Origin: Oceanobacillus halophilus
GTDB taxonomy: Bacteria > Bacillota > Bacilli > Bacillales > Amphibacillaceae
Assembly (NCBI RefSeq): GCF_003628505.1
Contig: NZ_RBZP01000023.1
Location: 1-54,262 of the forward strand
DNA: 54,262 nucleotides
Reading direction: 5' to 3'
Shown here piece by piece: positions 18,901-27,869 of this stretch. Under the pieces are notes generated by a model. It searched no databases and was not told the origin of the DNA. It worked only from the letters and a program-made list of their open reading frames with translations. Numbering within the stretch: the stretch's first letter is position 1; each line of letters opens with the position of its first letter. A program made the translations under genes and the position numbers.

Positions 18901-20358
18901 TCCATTATTTGGCGCTTCTGGATATTCACTATCTGTCATTGGTACAGCTGTTTCTATTAATATTTCTTCAATTTCATCAACTGTCAAACTAGAGTTTGCA
19001 GATTCTAACAACGCAACAACACCAGCTATAGCAGGAGTTGCCATGGAAGTACCATTGTAACTAGCATAGCCACCGCCAGGTATAGAAGAACGAACTGCTA
19101 CACCAGGTGCAGAAATATCCGGTTTGATTTCATCATATGGGGATGGACCACGTAATGAAAATTCCGCTAGATTATCGCCATTATCTGTTGCTCCAACCGC
19201 AAAAGATTCTGGATAGTTAGATGGCACTGCTACAGATCCAGGACCACCCGGATTAAATAAAGTGGTGTTTCCTGCTGCAAATGCAGGAAAGATATCTGCT
19301 GCTCTCCAAGCAATGACTGTATCACGGTACCATTCATCTAGACCAGAACCGCCACCCCAAGAGTTATTCACAACATCTGGAGCTTTCGAAGCATCTCCAC
19401 CAGGAGCCAACAACCATTCAGCAGCTGCTAATAAATCCGTGTCATATGCTCCATCATCGGTAAACGCCTGAACGGCAATCCATTCCGCCCCTGGAGCTAC
19501 ACCTACTTGATTATTTCCATTTGTTTCACTACCTACCATTGTCCCCATTGTATGTGTTCCATGACCATCCGTATCATATGGTTCTGTTTCTCCATTTACA
19601 GGGTCAAAGAAACTATACGTATGATCCACGTCACCAGTTGCTGCATCATAGCCAGCGTATTTATCCATTAATGCTGGGTGATCCCATTCCACTCCAGTAT
19701 CAATATTAGCTACAACTACACCAGCTCCGTCAATACCCATACCCCAAACATCAGGAGCGCCTACACGATCGATATTCCATTCGATACTTTGTGTTTCCGA
19801 ATCAGGTGTTTCTTCTTTTACTGAATCAAATAATTGTCTTTGTTCGTTAGGCAAAATCTTTTCAACCTCGGCAAAGTTTGCTATCTTTTCTGCAATTGAT
19901 TTTGTAGCTGTTACTGCCATCCCGTTAACAATATGATAAGAATGGTAGTCTTTAACAGCACCTTTTTCCTTTTGTTTTTCTAAGAACTCCTTTACATTAG
20001 CTTGTGATGTTAAAGCAGTTGCTTTTAATTCGGAAATAACAGCAGAGCGTTGCGCATGTTCTTGTCCATTCGCTGACAAGTTCGCTTTTTGTGCATTCTT
20101 TCTAGCTTCTGCCGCTACTTTCATTGAATCAGCTCTTTCACTAAACTTAACCAGGAAAGTTACTTCATCATCATCTTTAAATTGTGTTAATAATCGATCA
20201 CTAACTTTCGTTTCTGCTAGTTTAGTAGAATCATTTAGTGACTCTGAAACTTTACTAGATTCAGCTAACGACACACTTGGTGCAACTAATGAAAATGTCA
20301 TTAACACGGAAGCCGCAATACTAAACAGTTTCGTCTGTTTTTTTCGTTTCTTTCTCAA
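15988..20358 (-). CDS. bpr: Secreted subtilisin-family protease, bacillopeptidase F-like
   Basis: 1456 residues, close to the roughly 1430 of Bacillus Bpr. Signal peptide residues 1-32 with a strongly basic start. Inhibitor-like propeptide about 55-175. S8 catalytic domain about 195-495 with Asp220 (ANIDTGVEWDHP), His266 (DGHGTH), oxyanion Asn364 (FAAGN) and Ser438 (NGTSMATP). After it come an immunoglobulin-like region, a MAM/jelly-roll-like domain (FEESPAGWSIFGENSTWERG), two carboxypeptidase-regulatory-like domains and several Big-type repeats. A Gly/Lys/Asn tail closes the protein. The start codon is TTG behind GGGGAGG. It probably degrades extracellular protein; no wall-anchoring sortase motif was seen. 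Confidence 0.88.
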   Translation of the reverse strand: MRKKRKKQTKLFSIAASVLMTFSLVAPSVSLAESSKVSESLNDSTKLAETKVSDRLLTQFKDDDEVTFLVKFSERADSMKVAAEARKNAQKANLSANGQEHAQRSAVISELKATALTSQANVKEFLEKQKEKGAVKDYHSYHIVNGMAVTATKSIAEKIANFAEVEKILPNEQRQLFDSVKEETPDSETQSIEWNIDRVGAPDVWGMGIDGAGVVVANIDTGVEWDHPALMDKYAGYDAATGDVDHTYSFFDPVNGETEPYDTDGHGTHTMGTMVGSETNGNNQVGVAPGAEWIAVQAFTDDGAYDTDLLAAAEWLLAPGGDASKAPDVVNNSWGGGSGLDEWYRDTVIAWRAADIFPAFAAGNTTLFNPGGPGSVAVPSNYPESFAVGATDNGDNLAEFSLRGPSPYDEIKPDISAPGVAVRSSIPGGGYASYNGTSMATPAIAGVVALLESANSSLTVDEIEEILIETAVPMTDSEYPEAPNNGYGHGLVDAFAAVGTVASGLGTIEGQVTVDGEDAEEPVFEHSAPAETYEGMDLDLTVEVSDNISVTSVELIVDGESVEASRISGDYKSGEYEATIPGEIINGETLAYQWVINDFGDNEVTSDEYSITILPGVSVGYSTNFEESPAGWSIFGENSTWERGVPTSGPESAASGEYVYATNPEGTYSNNENSTLVMPPVDLPEGESYLQFEQWYNIENNWDYGHVFISSDMDDWAPLAQFTNTTNGWESFEVDLSEYAGERVYLGFNLDTDGSVQRDGWFIDDVTLSDTSLELDEPTASLGIIGNSDTKKGEKNDTKKGEKVDPSKIKPSIEKDDVAVTDSLNAVHPSLLPLGAQVNVLESDRSVATNPADGSYSFMHPAGDFTLVAEAYGYHSEEQSVSLADDETVTANFTLEELPQATVNGTVTSANSGDPVEGASLLLVEDANVEPVETDEDGNYELTAYEGTYTLKVIARDFHSKEMEVNFDEDQELNIELEPLFTYPGGEIGYDDGTAENARAYYDAGNKWAVKMSLPEGQDSAIVTDGVFQFHGTDWPTPGDTPFAVEVWDATGEDGLPGEKLAGPIDAEAIRSLDEWTVVDLRDQNIQVEGDFYMVYVQTGANPNVPGLATDESSENAGRSYQSVSGAWSPSPAAEGNYMIRARIAHTIEKAEITSPSEGVITNESELTVEGTASPTTTISLLNNGEEVDTVDIDENGTFELPAELTEGENVLTVVTYSNGEEVNISEPVTVTLDTEAPELTIDNPVDGDKTNRETVSVEGTIADENLENVEVNGAEASVTDGSYSKRIILEEGENEIEVVATDAAGNQAAETITIEADYTAPVIENVTPTEDQEVKAGETVVIEFDSEADLTATFSMLMPLTNINVQNATELPMMETSEGHYVGYWTAPGDLVAEGAVIQVKVIDDFGNETMEEAEGKVSIVEDNGNGKGKGKGNGKDNPNKGKGNNSGKGKGSNK

Positions 20359-21017
20359 TTTGTTTCCTCCCCTCGAATTTTAACACTTCAAATGTTTGGT
20401 TATGCAGCTTAGTAGTTTCACACCAAGTAATATCCATCTGTTATATGGGGTGTGTCCTCCAAAAAACCGCTGCAAATTTACATACTACCCTCCTTCTAGA
20501 TGTATTTAATGATATAAAAGTACAATCTCAGTTGTTGATTCAAGTATAGTAGATAACAAGGGGAGTTATTGTCAGATAATGTCGATTTTAATCTGAATAT
20601 TCAAAATTGATAGATTTGATACACATTTTCATCATTTGGTTCATGGGCTAAAATCCTAATTAAAAACCTTTAATCACTCATGTAGGTCTAAAATTACAAA
20701 ATAGTCCACTTGTATTTAGGTCTCCTTATAAAAAATGATTAATAGGACCCATCTATATTCTGTAGATTGCATCAGATTTTTCCTAATAAAGAAATACAGG
20801 ATATTTACACTACCTGAATTTACAATTTATAGGTACTATGCATTAACTAATCTGTATTACCCAGACAAGCATAGTTCTAATAACCTGAAGATAAATAATA
20901 TAATATTTGAAACGTTTATAATTTTCACTTTAAAAATAATAGAAATTGTAGATCGATTTGATTAAAAGGTCTTGAACAAAAATCTCTCTTTAGTGAATAA
21001 CGATAACTTTTGTAAGC
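20359..21017. other. Intergenic region without a convincing gene
   Basis: About 660 bp of AT-rich DNA between the protease start and the M42 peptidase terminator. An isolated ribosome site with an immediate ATG-TAA lies at 20478-20496 on the minus strand. A plus-strand frame at 20735-20965 has no Shine-Dalgarno and unnatural composition, so it is not called. No copy of the compound repeat is present here. Confidence 0.6.
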
Positions 21018-21063
21018 AAAAAAAATAACAGACAACTAATAAAGTAGTTGTCTGTTATTTTTT
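21018..21063. terminator. Strong terminator downstream of the M42 peptidase gene
   Basis: AAAATAACAGACAACTA pairs perfectly with TAGTTGTCTGTTATTTT around a short loop. A and T tracts on both sides make it potentially bidirectional. Confidence 0.9.
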
Positions 21064-21072
21064 CATTCTTAT

Positions 21073-22131
21073 TTAGTCTTCTAATGGATTTAAACTTTCA
21101 TTCCCGCTAAGATCAGAAATCATGGTTACAAGTAGTTCAATTTCTTCTTCCATATCTTTTAAACTAGCTGTTTCTACTGGAGAGTGCATGTATCTCAGTG
21201 GTAAAGATACCAAGGAGACAGGAACACCTTTTCCAGTCAGTCGCATTTTATCAGCATCTGTACCTGTCATGCGAGGAGTTAATTCGTATTGAACTTCCAT
21301 ATTAAGATTTTTTGCAGTATCCTCCAATAATTTGTTCATCTTAATGTTAATAGGGGCCCCTTTGGCTAATACAGGTCCTTTTTCCAAACGTACATCCCCG
21401 TGCTTATTTTTATTAACACCAGGATAATCAGTAGCAAATGTAACATCGCAAGCAATTGCCATAGTCGGATTGATACCTGCAGCAGCAAAATACGCTCCTC
21501 CCATGTTTGTTTCTTCGTTTACGGTACTTGCAGCATATACTCCGACGTTAACTCCCTTTTCAGATAAACGTTTTAGTACTTCTGCAACAATAAACGATCC
21601 CGTACGATTGTCTAAACCTCGGCCTGAAATATACCGGTCCATTAAAACTTCTGGTTCTGTCTTATATACACAAAGATCACCAATTTGGACATACATTTCT
21701 GCCTCTTCTTTAGATTGATAACCACAATCGATAAATAAATCACTTAAATCAAAATCATTTTTTAAACCACCATGATGCTGTGCGTTTACACCAATTACCC
21801 CTGTTGTGTTGCCTTTATAACCTAAAACTGTTACACGCATTCCAACGGCAGCTTTCGGATTAATTCCACCCATTTTATCAAAATGAAGAAATCCACTTTC
21901 GTCAATTCGATTTACAACAAGTGCGATTTCATCAGAATGACCTGCAAGTAGCACTTTAAAATCAGCATCAGGATTGAGTACTCCTATCGCATTTCCTGCG
22001 TTGTCCGTGATAATTTCATCAGCAAACTCTTTTACGTAATGGATCCACTTTTTTTGAATCTCCATTTCCATACTAGATGGAGAAGGAGTTTTTAATAGGT
22101 CTAATAGAAATTCCTTATTGAAATTTGTCAT
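21073..22131 (-). CDS. M42-family metallo-aminopeptidase (YtoP/FrvX-like)
   Basis: About 352 residues. Cytoplasmic, co-catalytic zinc aminopeptidase of the glutamyl aminopeptidase/tetrahedral type. The metal-site pattern is present: AGHSDEIALVV, GRGLDNRTGSF, VNEETNMGGAYFAA, IACDVTFATDYPG and HSPVETASL. Two adjacent ATGs follow AGGAGG; the second (22131) has the better 7-base spacing. Single gene with its own terminator, divergent from the thioredoxin-like gene. Exact peptide preference cannot be inferred. Confidence 0.88.
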   Translation of the reverse strand: MTNFNKEFLLDLLKTPSPSSMEMEIQKKWIHYVKEFADEIITDNAGNAIGVLNPDADFKVLLAGHSDEIALVVNRIDESGFLHFDKMGGINPKAAVGMRVTVLGYKGNTTGVIGVNAQHHGGLKNDFDLSDLFIDCGYQSKEEAEMYVQIGDLCVYKTEPEVLMDRYISGRGLDNRTGSFIVAEVLKRLSEKGVNVGVYAASTVNEETNMGGAYFAAAGINPTMAIACDVTFATDYPGVNKNKHGDVRLEKGPVLAKGAPINIKMNKLLEDTAKNLNMEVQYELTPRMTGTDADKMRLTGKGVPVSLVSLPLRYMHSPVETASLKDMEEEIELLVTMISDLSGNESLNPLED

Positions 22132-22253
22132 CATCTTTCCTCCTAAATTAAGCATCTATTCCCATGATAGCAAACATTTATATTTAGAGCACTTTTGTTT
22201 ACGCATACATTTATTATCGATAAAATGATAGAAAAGAGAAATGAGGTTAGTAA

Positions 22254-22799
22254 ATGGATTTAAATCAATGGTTTGAAAAAGGAATGTCTGCAACTAGTTA
22301 TATTGAATCAATGGAGAAAAATAAAGATGGTTTAAAGCATATTTACCAAAACTTCCAGCTTCCAGATGAACAAGACTTTTTTAACAAAATCAAAGAAAAG
22401 AAACTCCGAGCTCTCGTATTAACCGAAGACTGGTGCGGAGACGCCATGTTAAATATACCAATTTTATTAAAGCTGTCTGATAAAACGGATATAGAAGTTC
22501 GTATGCTTTTACGTGATCAGAACCTAGAATTAATGGATCAATATCTGACGAACGGAAAGTCAAGATCCATTCCTATTTTTATTTTTATGGATGAACAAGG
22601 AAATGAAGTGGCTAAATGGGGACCGCGCGCAGGGAAAGTGCAACAGTTTGTTGATGAATCCCGAAGTAAACTTCCACCCCAAGATGATGTTGAGTATCAG
22701 ATGAAAACAAAGGAACTTTTTTCGACTATGCAGCGAACTTTTCAAGAACATGAAGATTTTTGGAATGAAGTCTATCAAAGTATCAAAAGTGTATTATAG
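22254..22799 (+). CDS. Thioredoxin-like family protein
   Basis: 181 residues. The core motif TEDWCGDAMLNIP has a single Cys (WCGD rather than WCxxC), typical of the thioredoxin_9 group. A beta strand and cis-Pro region follow (RSIPIFIFMDEQGNEVAKWGPR). Lacking the second cysteine, it is unlikely to be a classical dithiol oxidoreductase. Soluble and cytoplasmic. The ribosome site is weak (ATGAGG, 7 bases). Single gene with a terminator at 22814-22846. Confidence 0.8.
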   Translation: MDLNQWFEKGMSATSYIESMEKNKDGLKHIYQNFQLPDEQDFFNKIKEKKLRALVLTEDWCGDAMLNIPILLKLSDKTDIEVRMLLRDQNLELMDQYLTNGKSRSIPIFIFMDEQGNEVAKWGPRAGKVQQFVDESRSKLPPQDDVEYQMKTKELFSTMQRTFQEHEDFWNEVYQSIKSVL

Positions 22800-22813
22800 G
22801 TCTGAACGGAAAG

Positions 22814-22846
22814 AATGGTATTGATTCTAAATCAATACCATTTTTT
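22814..22846 (+). terminator. Terminator after the thioredoxin-like gene
   Basis: Stem AATGGTATTGAT/ATCAATACCATT followed by six T. Confidence 0.9.
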
Positions 22847-22977
22847 ATTATAGCTGTTTTCTAATTGCTTACGAAACAGCTTTTTCTATTGTCTATTTGC
22901 TTAAAAATACTTTTTCAAGTATATCATCCAATTTTATATGTCAATACTGTTAAAAAATCTCTCTTTAATAGGGTGAC

Positions 22978-23979
22978 ATGATGACGGCAAAATTTTTCAA
23001 ACACCTATATTTCCGCTTACCAAACATAATTAAACTTCTAATATCTGTCGTTTTTATTATGACCCTCTTTGGAATTATTATCCATTTTGTAGAGCCAAGG
23101 CAATTTCCAACAATATTTGACGGGGTTTGGTGGGCGTTTGTAACGGCAGCAACAGTTGGTTATGGTGATTATGTTCCATTGACATCTTCTGGACGGATTG
23201 TTGCTATATCTCTAATACTAACCGGAGGCGGCATTATTGCTTTTTATATTTCCTCCATTTCTTCTGAGACTATAAAAAAGGAACATGACTTACAGCATGG
23301 AAAGTTACGATTTAAAGGTAACAATCATTTGGTCTTTATTGGCTGGAACGAACGAACAAGGCAATTAATCAAAACAGTTACAGATATATTTCCAGAAGTT
23401 CAAATTGTCTTGATCGATCGTACAGAGCGAAGAATTTATTATCAGGAATTTCCTGTTCATTTTATTCATGGAGATGCAACGGAAGATTCCATTCTAGACA
23501 TGGCCAATATTCATCAAGCTTCTAGAGTCCTAATAACTGCAGACGATTCAAAAAACGAAAGACAAGCCGATAATTGGACTATCCTTTCCGTTTTAGCTGT
23601 GCGTGGCAATAACAAAGATATTCCAATTGTAGCCGAAGTTTTATCAAAAGTTCAGGTGGAGAATGCTTTAAGAGCAGGTGCTACAACCATTATAAGCTCT
23701 AACGATTTTATGAGTATTTTATTTTTCCATGAATTGTCCCATAAAAAAACAGCTGCTCCATTTGAAGATATCATTCAAATCTTAAATCAAAAACAATTTT
23801 CTCACACAAAATGCCCGAAAGAATTAGTCGATCTTACCTTTTTAGAAGCATCTAGTATATTATTAAAACAAGGACATCTCCTACTCGGTATCATCCGTGA
23901 GAAAGAATGTAAAATACATCCTCCTACTGGTTTTGTTTTAAAAGAAGGAGATATTTTGTTGTCACTACTAGATTGGTAA
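22978..23979 (+). CDS. yugO: Potassium channel protein YugO-like (ion channel plus RCK/TrkA-N)
   Basis: 333 residues. Two transmembrane helices (about 18-36 and 72-90) flank the pore loop with the canonical K+ selectivity filter TVGYGD at 59-64. A cytosolic RCK domain with Rossmann start HLVFIGWNERTR follows from about residue 115. YugO in Bacillus releases K+ and supports electrical signalling in biofilms. The MstX partner found upstream of yugO in Bacillus is not visible here. Followed by yugI and pgi as in the Bacillus yug region, though yugN is missing. Confidence 0.88.
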   Translation: MMTAKFFKHLYFRLPNIIKLLISVVFIMTLFGIIIHFVEPRQFPTIFDGVWWAFVTAATVGYGDYVPLTSSGRIVAISLILTGGGIIAFYISSISSETIKKEHDLQHGKLRFKGNNHLVFIGWNERTRQLIKTVTDIFPEVQIVLIDRTERRIYYQEFPVHFIHGDATEDSILDMANIHQASRVLITADDSKNERQADNWTILSVLAVRGNNKDIPIVAEVLSKVQVENALRAGATTIISSNDFMSILFFHELSHKKTAAPFEDIIQILNQKQFSHTKCPKELVDLTFLEASSILLKQGHLLLGIIREKECKIHPPTGFVLKEGDILLSLLDW

Positions 23980-24043
23980 AAATCAATCCATTATTGCAAG
24001 GTAATTTTTTTATCTATCGTTATTATAATAGGTGAAATTCCCT

Positions 24044-24072
24044 TTGCGAGAATGACTAATGTATGTTAAAAT
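24044..24072 (+). promoter_or_regulatory. Promoter of yugI
   Basis: TTGCGA (24044-24049), 17-bp spacer, TAAAAT (24067-24072), 41 bp before the ATG. Confidence 0.65.
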
Positions 24073-24112
24073 AGTTTATTGTGTGAAAAGAATCGAATAG
24101 GAGTTGTTCAGC

Positions 24113-24502
24113 ATGACAAATAAATTTGAGGCTGGTCAAGTATTAGACGGTAAAGTTACAGGTATTCAGCCATACGGAGCGTTTGTTGCATTAGATGACG
24201 AAACACAAGGACTAGTTCATATTTCTGAAATTACTCATGGATTTGTTAAAGATATTAACGATCATTTAACAGTTGGAGATGAAGTAAAAGTTAAAGTATT
24301 GAATGTGGATGAAGAAAAGAGTAAAGTATCTCTATCCATTCGTGCAACGGAAGAAGCACCAAAAAAACCTGCTAGAGTCAAAAAAGTACAAGCTGCACCC
24401 AAACAGCAAGACACAGAGACAGCTGGATTCAATACGTTAAAAGACAAACTTCAAGAATGGATTGAACAATCTGAAGAACGTGAAGGAACATTCAAAAATT
24501 AA
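24113..24502 (+). CDS. yugI: S1 RNA-binding domain protein YugI (general stress protein 13)
   Basis: 129 residues, nearly the same length as Bacillus YugI. An S1 OB-fold fills residues 5-75 (GQVLDGKVTGIQPYGAFVAL ... GLVHISEI ... VGDEVKVKVLNVDEEKSKVS). A basic Pro/Ala/Lys linker and a short acidic helical tail follow. Likely a ribosome- or RNA-associated protein. ATG 24113 is used because the frame opens at a TTG directly against AGGAG, too close to serve. Monocistronic: own promoter and terminator. Confidence 0.9.
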   Translation: MTNKFEAGQVLDGKVTGIQPYGAFVALDDETQGLVHISEITHGFVKDINDHLTVGDEVKVKVLNVDEEKSKVSLSIRATEEAPKKPARVKKVQAAPKQQDTETAGFNTLKDKLQEWIEQSEEREGTFKN

Positions 24503-24515
24503 TTAATTTTTTCTT

Positions 24516-24547
24516 TAAAAACACGTGTAATCTTGCACGTGTTTTTA
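24516..24547 (+). terminator. Terminator after yugI
   Basis: AAAAACACGTG/CACGTGTTTTT stem with a T-rich tail. Confidence 0.88.
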
Positions 24548-24685
24548 TTTTTGCTTTTTGTCGTTACTACACATATCAAGTTTTGTTCAATATTTTACAA
24601 TCTCTGTCTTGATTTAATATAGTGAATTCGATAAAGTATTTATGTACAAACTAACACAGTATTAGGATTTAAGAGGAGGATTACC

Positions 24686-26032
24686 ATGACACACGTTTCA
24701 TTTAAATACGATAAAGCATTATCATTCTTTAATCAAAGTGAAATAGATAATCTTAATGACTTTGTCGGCGCTGCACATAACATGTTACATAATAAAACAG
24801 GTGCAGGCAGTGACTTTTTAGGTTGGGTTGACTTACCGGAAAACTACGATAAAGAAGAATATGCACGCATCAAAGCATCTGCTGAGAAAATCAGAAAAGA
24901 CTCTGATGTACTTCTAGTTATCGGTATTGGTGGTTCCTACTTAGGAGCACGCGCTGCATTGGAAATGCTTAACCACTCATTCCAGAACCTACTTTCAAAA
25001 GAAGAAAGAAATGCACCACAAATTATTTTTGTTGGACACCATTTAAGTTCTACTTATATGAGCGAGTTATTTGATGTTTTAAAGGACAAAGATTTTTCCA
25101 TCAATGTTATTTCTAAGAGTGGAACAACGACAGAACCAGCTGTTGCCTTCCGTATTTTCAAAAAGCTATTAGAAGAAAAATACGGTAAGGATGAAGCCCA
25201 AAAACGCATCTATGCTACTACTGATAAAGAAAAAGGTGCATTAAAAACTTCTGCTGATGAAGCGGGATATGAAACTTTTGTCATTCCTGATGATGTTGGA
25301 GGAAGATATTCCGTATTAACAGCAGTAGGGCTCCTTCCAATCGCTGTTAGCGGCGTTTCTACCGACGACATGATGCAAGGTGCAAAAGATGCTATGAATG
25401 ATTTCTCTGAACCATCTCTAGAGAAAAATGCTGCCTATCAATATGCTGCTGTAAGAAATATTTTATACAGCAAAGGCAAAGTAACAGAACTGCTTATTAA
25501 CTATGAGCCAAGTCTACAATATTTTTCTGAATGGTGGAAACAATTATTTGGAGAAAGTGAAGGAAAAGACCAAAAAGGAATCTACCCTTCTTCTGCCAAC
25601 TTTACGACAGATTTGCATTCACTAGGTCAATACATTCAAGAAGGTCGTCGCAATATTTTCGAAACAGTTCTGCATGTAAACAAGTCGAAAAAAGACCTTA
25701 CACTTGAAGCAGAAGAAAATAATTCAGATGGACTAAACTACTTAGCTGGAAAAACTATCCATGAAATCAATGACAAAGCATTCCAAGGTACGATGCTTGC
25801 ACATACGGATGGAGAAGTTCCAAACTTAATTGTTGAAGTACCAGAACTTGATGCTTATACATTCGGATATCTTGTTTACTTCTTTGAAAAAGCGTGTGGC
25901 ATGAGTGGATACTTATTAGGGGTAAATCCATTTGATCAACCAGGTGTAGAAGCTTATAAGAAAAATATGTTTGCTTTATTAGGAAAACCAGGTTTTGAAA
26001 GTGAAAAAGAAAAGCTAGAAAAAAGATTATAA
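24686..26032 (+). CDS. pgi: Glucose-6-phosphate isomerase
   Basis: 448 residues, the usual Bacillus length. Interconverts glucose-6-phosphate and fructose-6-phosphate. SIS-fold motifs: [60 protein letters not shown] with the active-site His/Gln, and the C-terminal Lys near [12 protein letters not shown]. The ATG follows AGAGGAGG. Single gene with its own terminator, in the same neighbourhood as in Bacillus (yugO-yugI-pgi). Confidence 0.97.
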   Translation: MTHVSFKYDKALSFFNQSEIDNLNDFVGAAHNMLHNKTGAGSDFLGWVDLPENYDKEEYARIKASAEKIRKDSDVLLVIGIGGSYLGARAALEMLNHSFQNLLSKEERNAPQIIFVGHHLSSTYMSELFDVLKDKDFSINVISKSGTTTEPAVAFRIFKKLLEEKYGKDEAQKRIYATTDKEKGALKTSADEAGYETFVIPDDVGGRYSVLTAVGLLPIAVSGVSTDDMMQGAKDAMNDFSEPSLEKNAAYQYAAVRNILYSKGKVTELLINYEPSLQYFSEWWKQLFGESEGKDQKGIYPSSANFTTDLHSLGQYIQEGRRNIFETVLHVNKSKKDLTLEAEENNSDGLNYLAGKTIHEINDKAFQGTMLAHTDGEVPNLIVEVPELDAYTFGYLVYFFEKACGMSGYLLGVNPFDQPGVEAYKKNMFALLGKPGFESEKEKLEKRL

Positions 26033-26042
26033 TATATAATGT

Positions 26043-26076
26043 AAAAGCACCTCAACATTGGGGTGCTTTTCTTTTC
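26043..26076 (+). terminator. Terminator after pgi
   Basis: AAAAGCACCTCAA/TTGGGGTGCTTTT with a pyrimidine-rich tail. Confidence 0.9.
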
Positions 26077-26149
26077 TTAAACATACTTACACTAATCTAC
26101 CTTCATTATAGATAGAAGCTATTTTCTAATAGATAAGTACTAAGGTTAC

Positions 26150-26478
26150 CCCGCCCACCGAAGAGATTCTTTTTACCGTTTATGTTGCATTTTTTATAGA
26201 ATGTGGATATCTTCACTTCAGAATAGTCTAGCGCTCGCGGGAACGGACTCAGCATCCGCTTTCATAGAAATTCAAGATATTTTGGGGGTATAGCTCATGA
26301 AATCACGTTTATATCAGTTAGCTTTCCTAAAAATAGCATATTTCTTGTTTATACATGTAGAGCACCAAACTAGCGGAGTATTTCCGCAACAGATGTTAAG
26401 CACATTCCTATGAATTCAGAGTATACGAATTCGTATCAATTCCGACATAATAAGCAACAAAACTTATGAAAGAACCTA
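26150..26478. repeat. Compound inverted repeat, copy IV (degraded)
   Basis: Left flank CTTTTTACCGTTTATGTTGC matches copy IX. The arms are reduced to short remnants (CGCTCGCGGGAACGGACTC near 26233; TAGCGGAGTATTTCCG near 26371). The linker is well kept and is the reverse complement of the copy X linker (ATAGCATATTTCTTGTTTAT block). The right flank ends GTATCAATTCCGACATAA, as in copy IX. It lies between pgi and patB and is about 330 bp long. Confidence 0.72.
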
Positions 26479-26586
26479 AAAATATAATTATATTTTCGAT
26501 CACAAATTTTTTTTAGAAAACAGGTTTATATTTTTCACACTCGGGTATAACTAATAACGTAAGACTTTCTCGTATTCCCCCTGTAT

Positions 26587-26618
26587 GCAAGGCGTTTAGA
26601 CGCTTTGCTTTTTTTTTT
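26587..26618 (+). terminator. Orphan terminator upstream of patB
   Basis: GCAAGGCGT/ACGCTTTGC stem, 4-base loop, then ten T. No gene ends before it; pgi already has its terminator 510 bp upstream. It may end a short leader or small RNA. Confidence 0.8.
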
Positions 26619-26695
26619 GGACTTTTTCCCAATATCTATCTACTTTTTCTGTTATAATAAGCAATAATTAACGTTTAGGAGGTTTACACTTACAT

Positions 26696-27865
26696 ATGAG
26701 TATTTTTGATGAAGTACATGATCGTTTAAATACACGTTCCATGAAGTGGGATATGCGCCATTTAGTTTTTGAATCCGAGGATGTATTACCTATGTGGGTG
26801 GCAGACATGGATTTCAAAGCACCAAAGGAAGTAAATGAGGCCTTGATCAAGCGTGCTGAACACGGCATTTATGGATACACAGCTGTTGATAATGAAGTAA
26901 AAGATTCCATAGTGAACTGGGTAAAAACAAGACATAACTGGGGCATTAACCGGGAATGGCTATCATTCAGTAAAGGTGTGGTCACTACCTTACACATGGC
27001 CATACGTGCTTTTACCGAAGTAAATGATAAAGTTCTAATTCAAACACCTGTCTATACTCCATTTTATAAGGTAATTGAAGCACACGACAGAAAGATTGTG
27101 AAAAATCCACTCTTTAAAGAAGACAATTATTATAAAATTGATTTTAAAGACTTTGAGGAAAAGTTGAAATCAGGAGTTAAAGCATTTATTCTATGTTCTC
27201 CACATAATCCTGTGGGCCGAGTTTGGAAGAAGGAAGAACTAGAAGAAATGGCCAGACTATGTCTGAAGCATGATGTAGTTATTCTTTCTGATGAAATACA
27301 TGCTGATTTAGTATTTAATGGAGAAAAGCATATCCCTATCGCTTCTCTTTCTGACGAAATTGCAGCTAATACGATTACATGCATGGCACCCTCTAAAACA
27401 TTTAACTTAGCTGGTTTAGAAGCATCATATGCCATTACAACAGATAAAGAAAAACGCGAGAAGCTAATTGATGAATTTAATAAGCAGGGACATGGAAATG
27501 GACTAAATACCATGGCGAATACGGCATTAGAAGCCGCATACAAATACGGTGCACCTTGGCTTAATGAGTTAAATTCTGTTTTGGAAGGTCATAAAAATTA
27601 TGTAACCGAACAATTAGAAAACCGAACAGATTTAAAAGTTACTCGTTCAGAAGGGACATATCTTCTCTGGATTGACTGTAGTGCATTAAATTTAAATGCC
27701 GAAGAATTAAAACAGTTTATGATTCATCAAGCAAAAGTCGGATTAAATACTGGAATCGATTATGGTGAGGAAGCTGCACAGTTTATGCGTATGAACATCG
27801 CCTGCCCACGTGCAACGATAGAAGAAGGAGTAAATAGAATCATTGAAGCAGTAAACAATAGATAA
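26696..27865 (+). CDS. patB: PatB/MalY-type PLP C-S lyase (cystathionine beta-lyase)
   Basis: 389 residues. Fold-type I PLP enzyme that cleaves C-S bonds of cystathionine or related thiols. Family stretches: LPMWVADMDF near the N terminus, SKGVVTTLHMAI, QTPVYTPFYKVI, CSPHNPVGRVW, SDEIHADL and APSKTFNLAGLEAS with the PLP lysine. These match Bacillus PatB rather than ordinary aminotransferases. The ATG is 12 bases from AGGAGGT, a long spacing. A TATAAT box (26653-26658) lies 37 bp upstream. The gene ends in a terminator-like stem interrupted by repeat copy V. Confidence 0.9.
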   Translation: MSIFDEVHDRLNTRSMKWDMRHLVFESEDVLPMWVADMDFKAPKEVNEALIKRAEHGIYGYTAVDNEVKDSIVNWVKTRHNWGINREWLSFSKGVVTTLHMAIRAFTEVNDKVLIQTPVYTPFYKVIEAHDRKIVKNPLFKEDNYYKIDFKDFEEKLKSGVKAFILCSPHNPVGRVWKKEELEEMARLCLKHDVVILSDEIHADLVFNGEKHIPIASLSDEIAANTITCMAPSKTFNLAGLEASYAITTDKEKREKLIDEFNKQGHGNGLNTMANTALEAAYKYGAPWLNELNSVLEGHKNYVTEQLENRTDLKVTRSEGTYLLWIDCSALNLNAEELKQFMIHQAKVGLNTGIDYGEEAAQFMRMNIACPRATIEEGVNRIIEAVNNR

Positions 27866-27869
27866 ATGT

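Noticed and set aside
20735..20965. 76-residue plus-strand frame in the protease-M42 gap
   Set aside because: No ribosome site, AT-driven composition rich in Ile, Phe and Tyr, no recognisable family.
26530..26620. Purine, SAM or T-box riboswitch upstream of patB
   Set aside because: None of the conserved core segments of these classes could be found, only the terminator.
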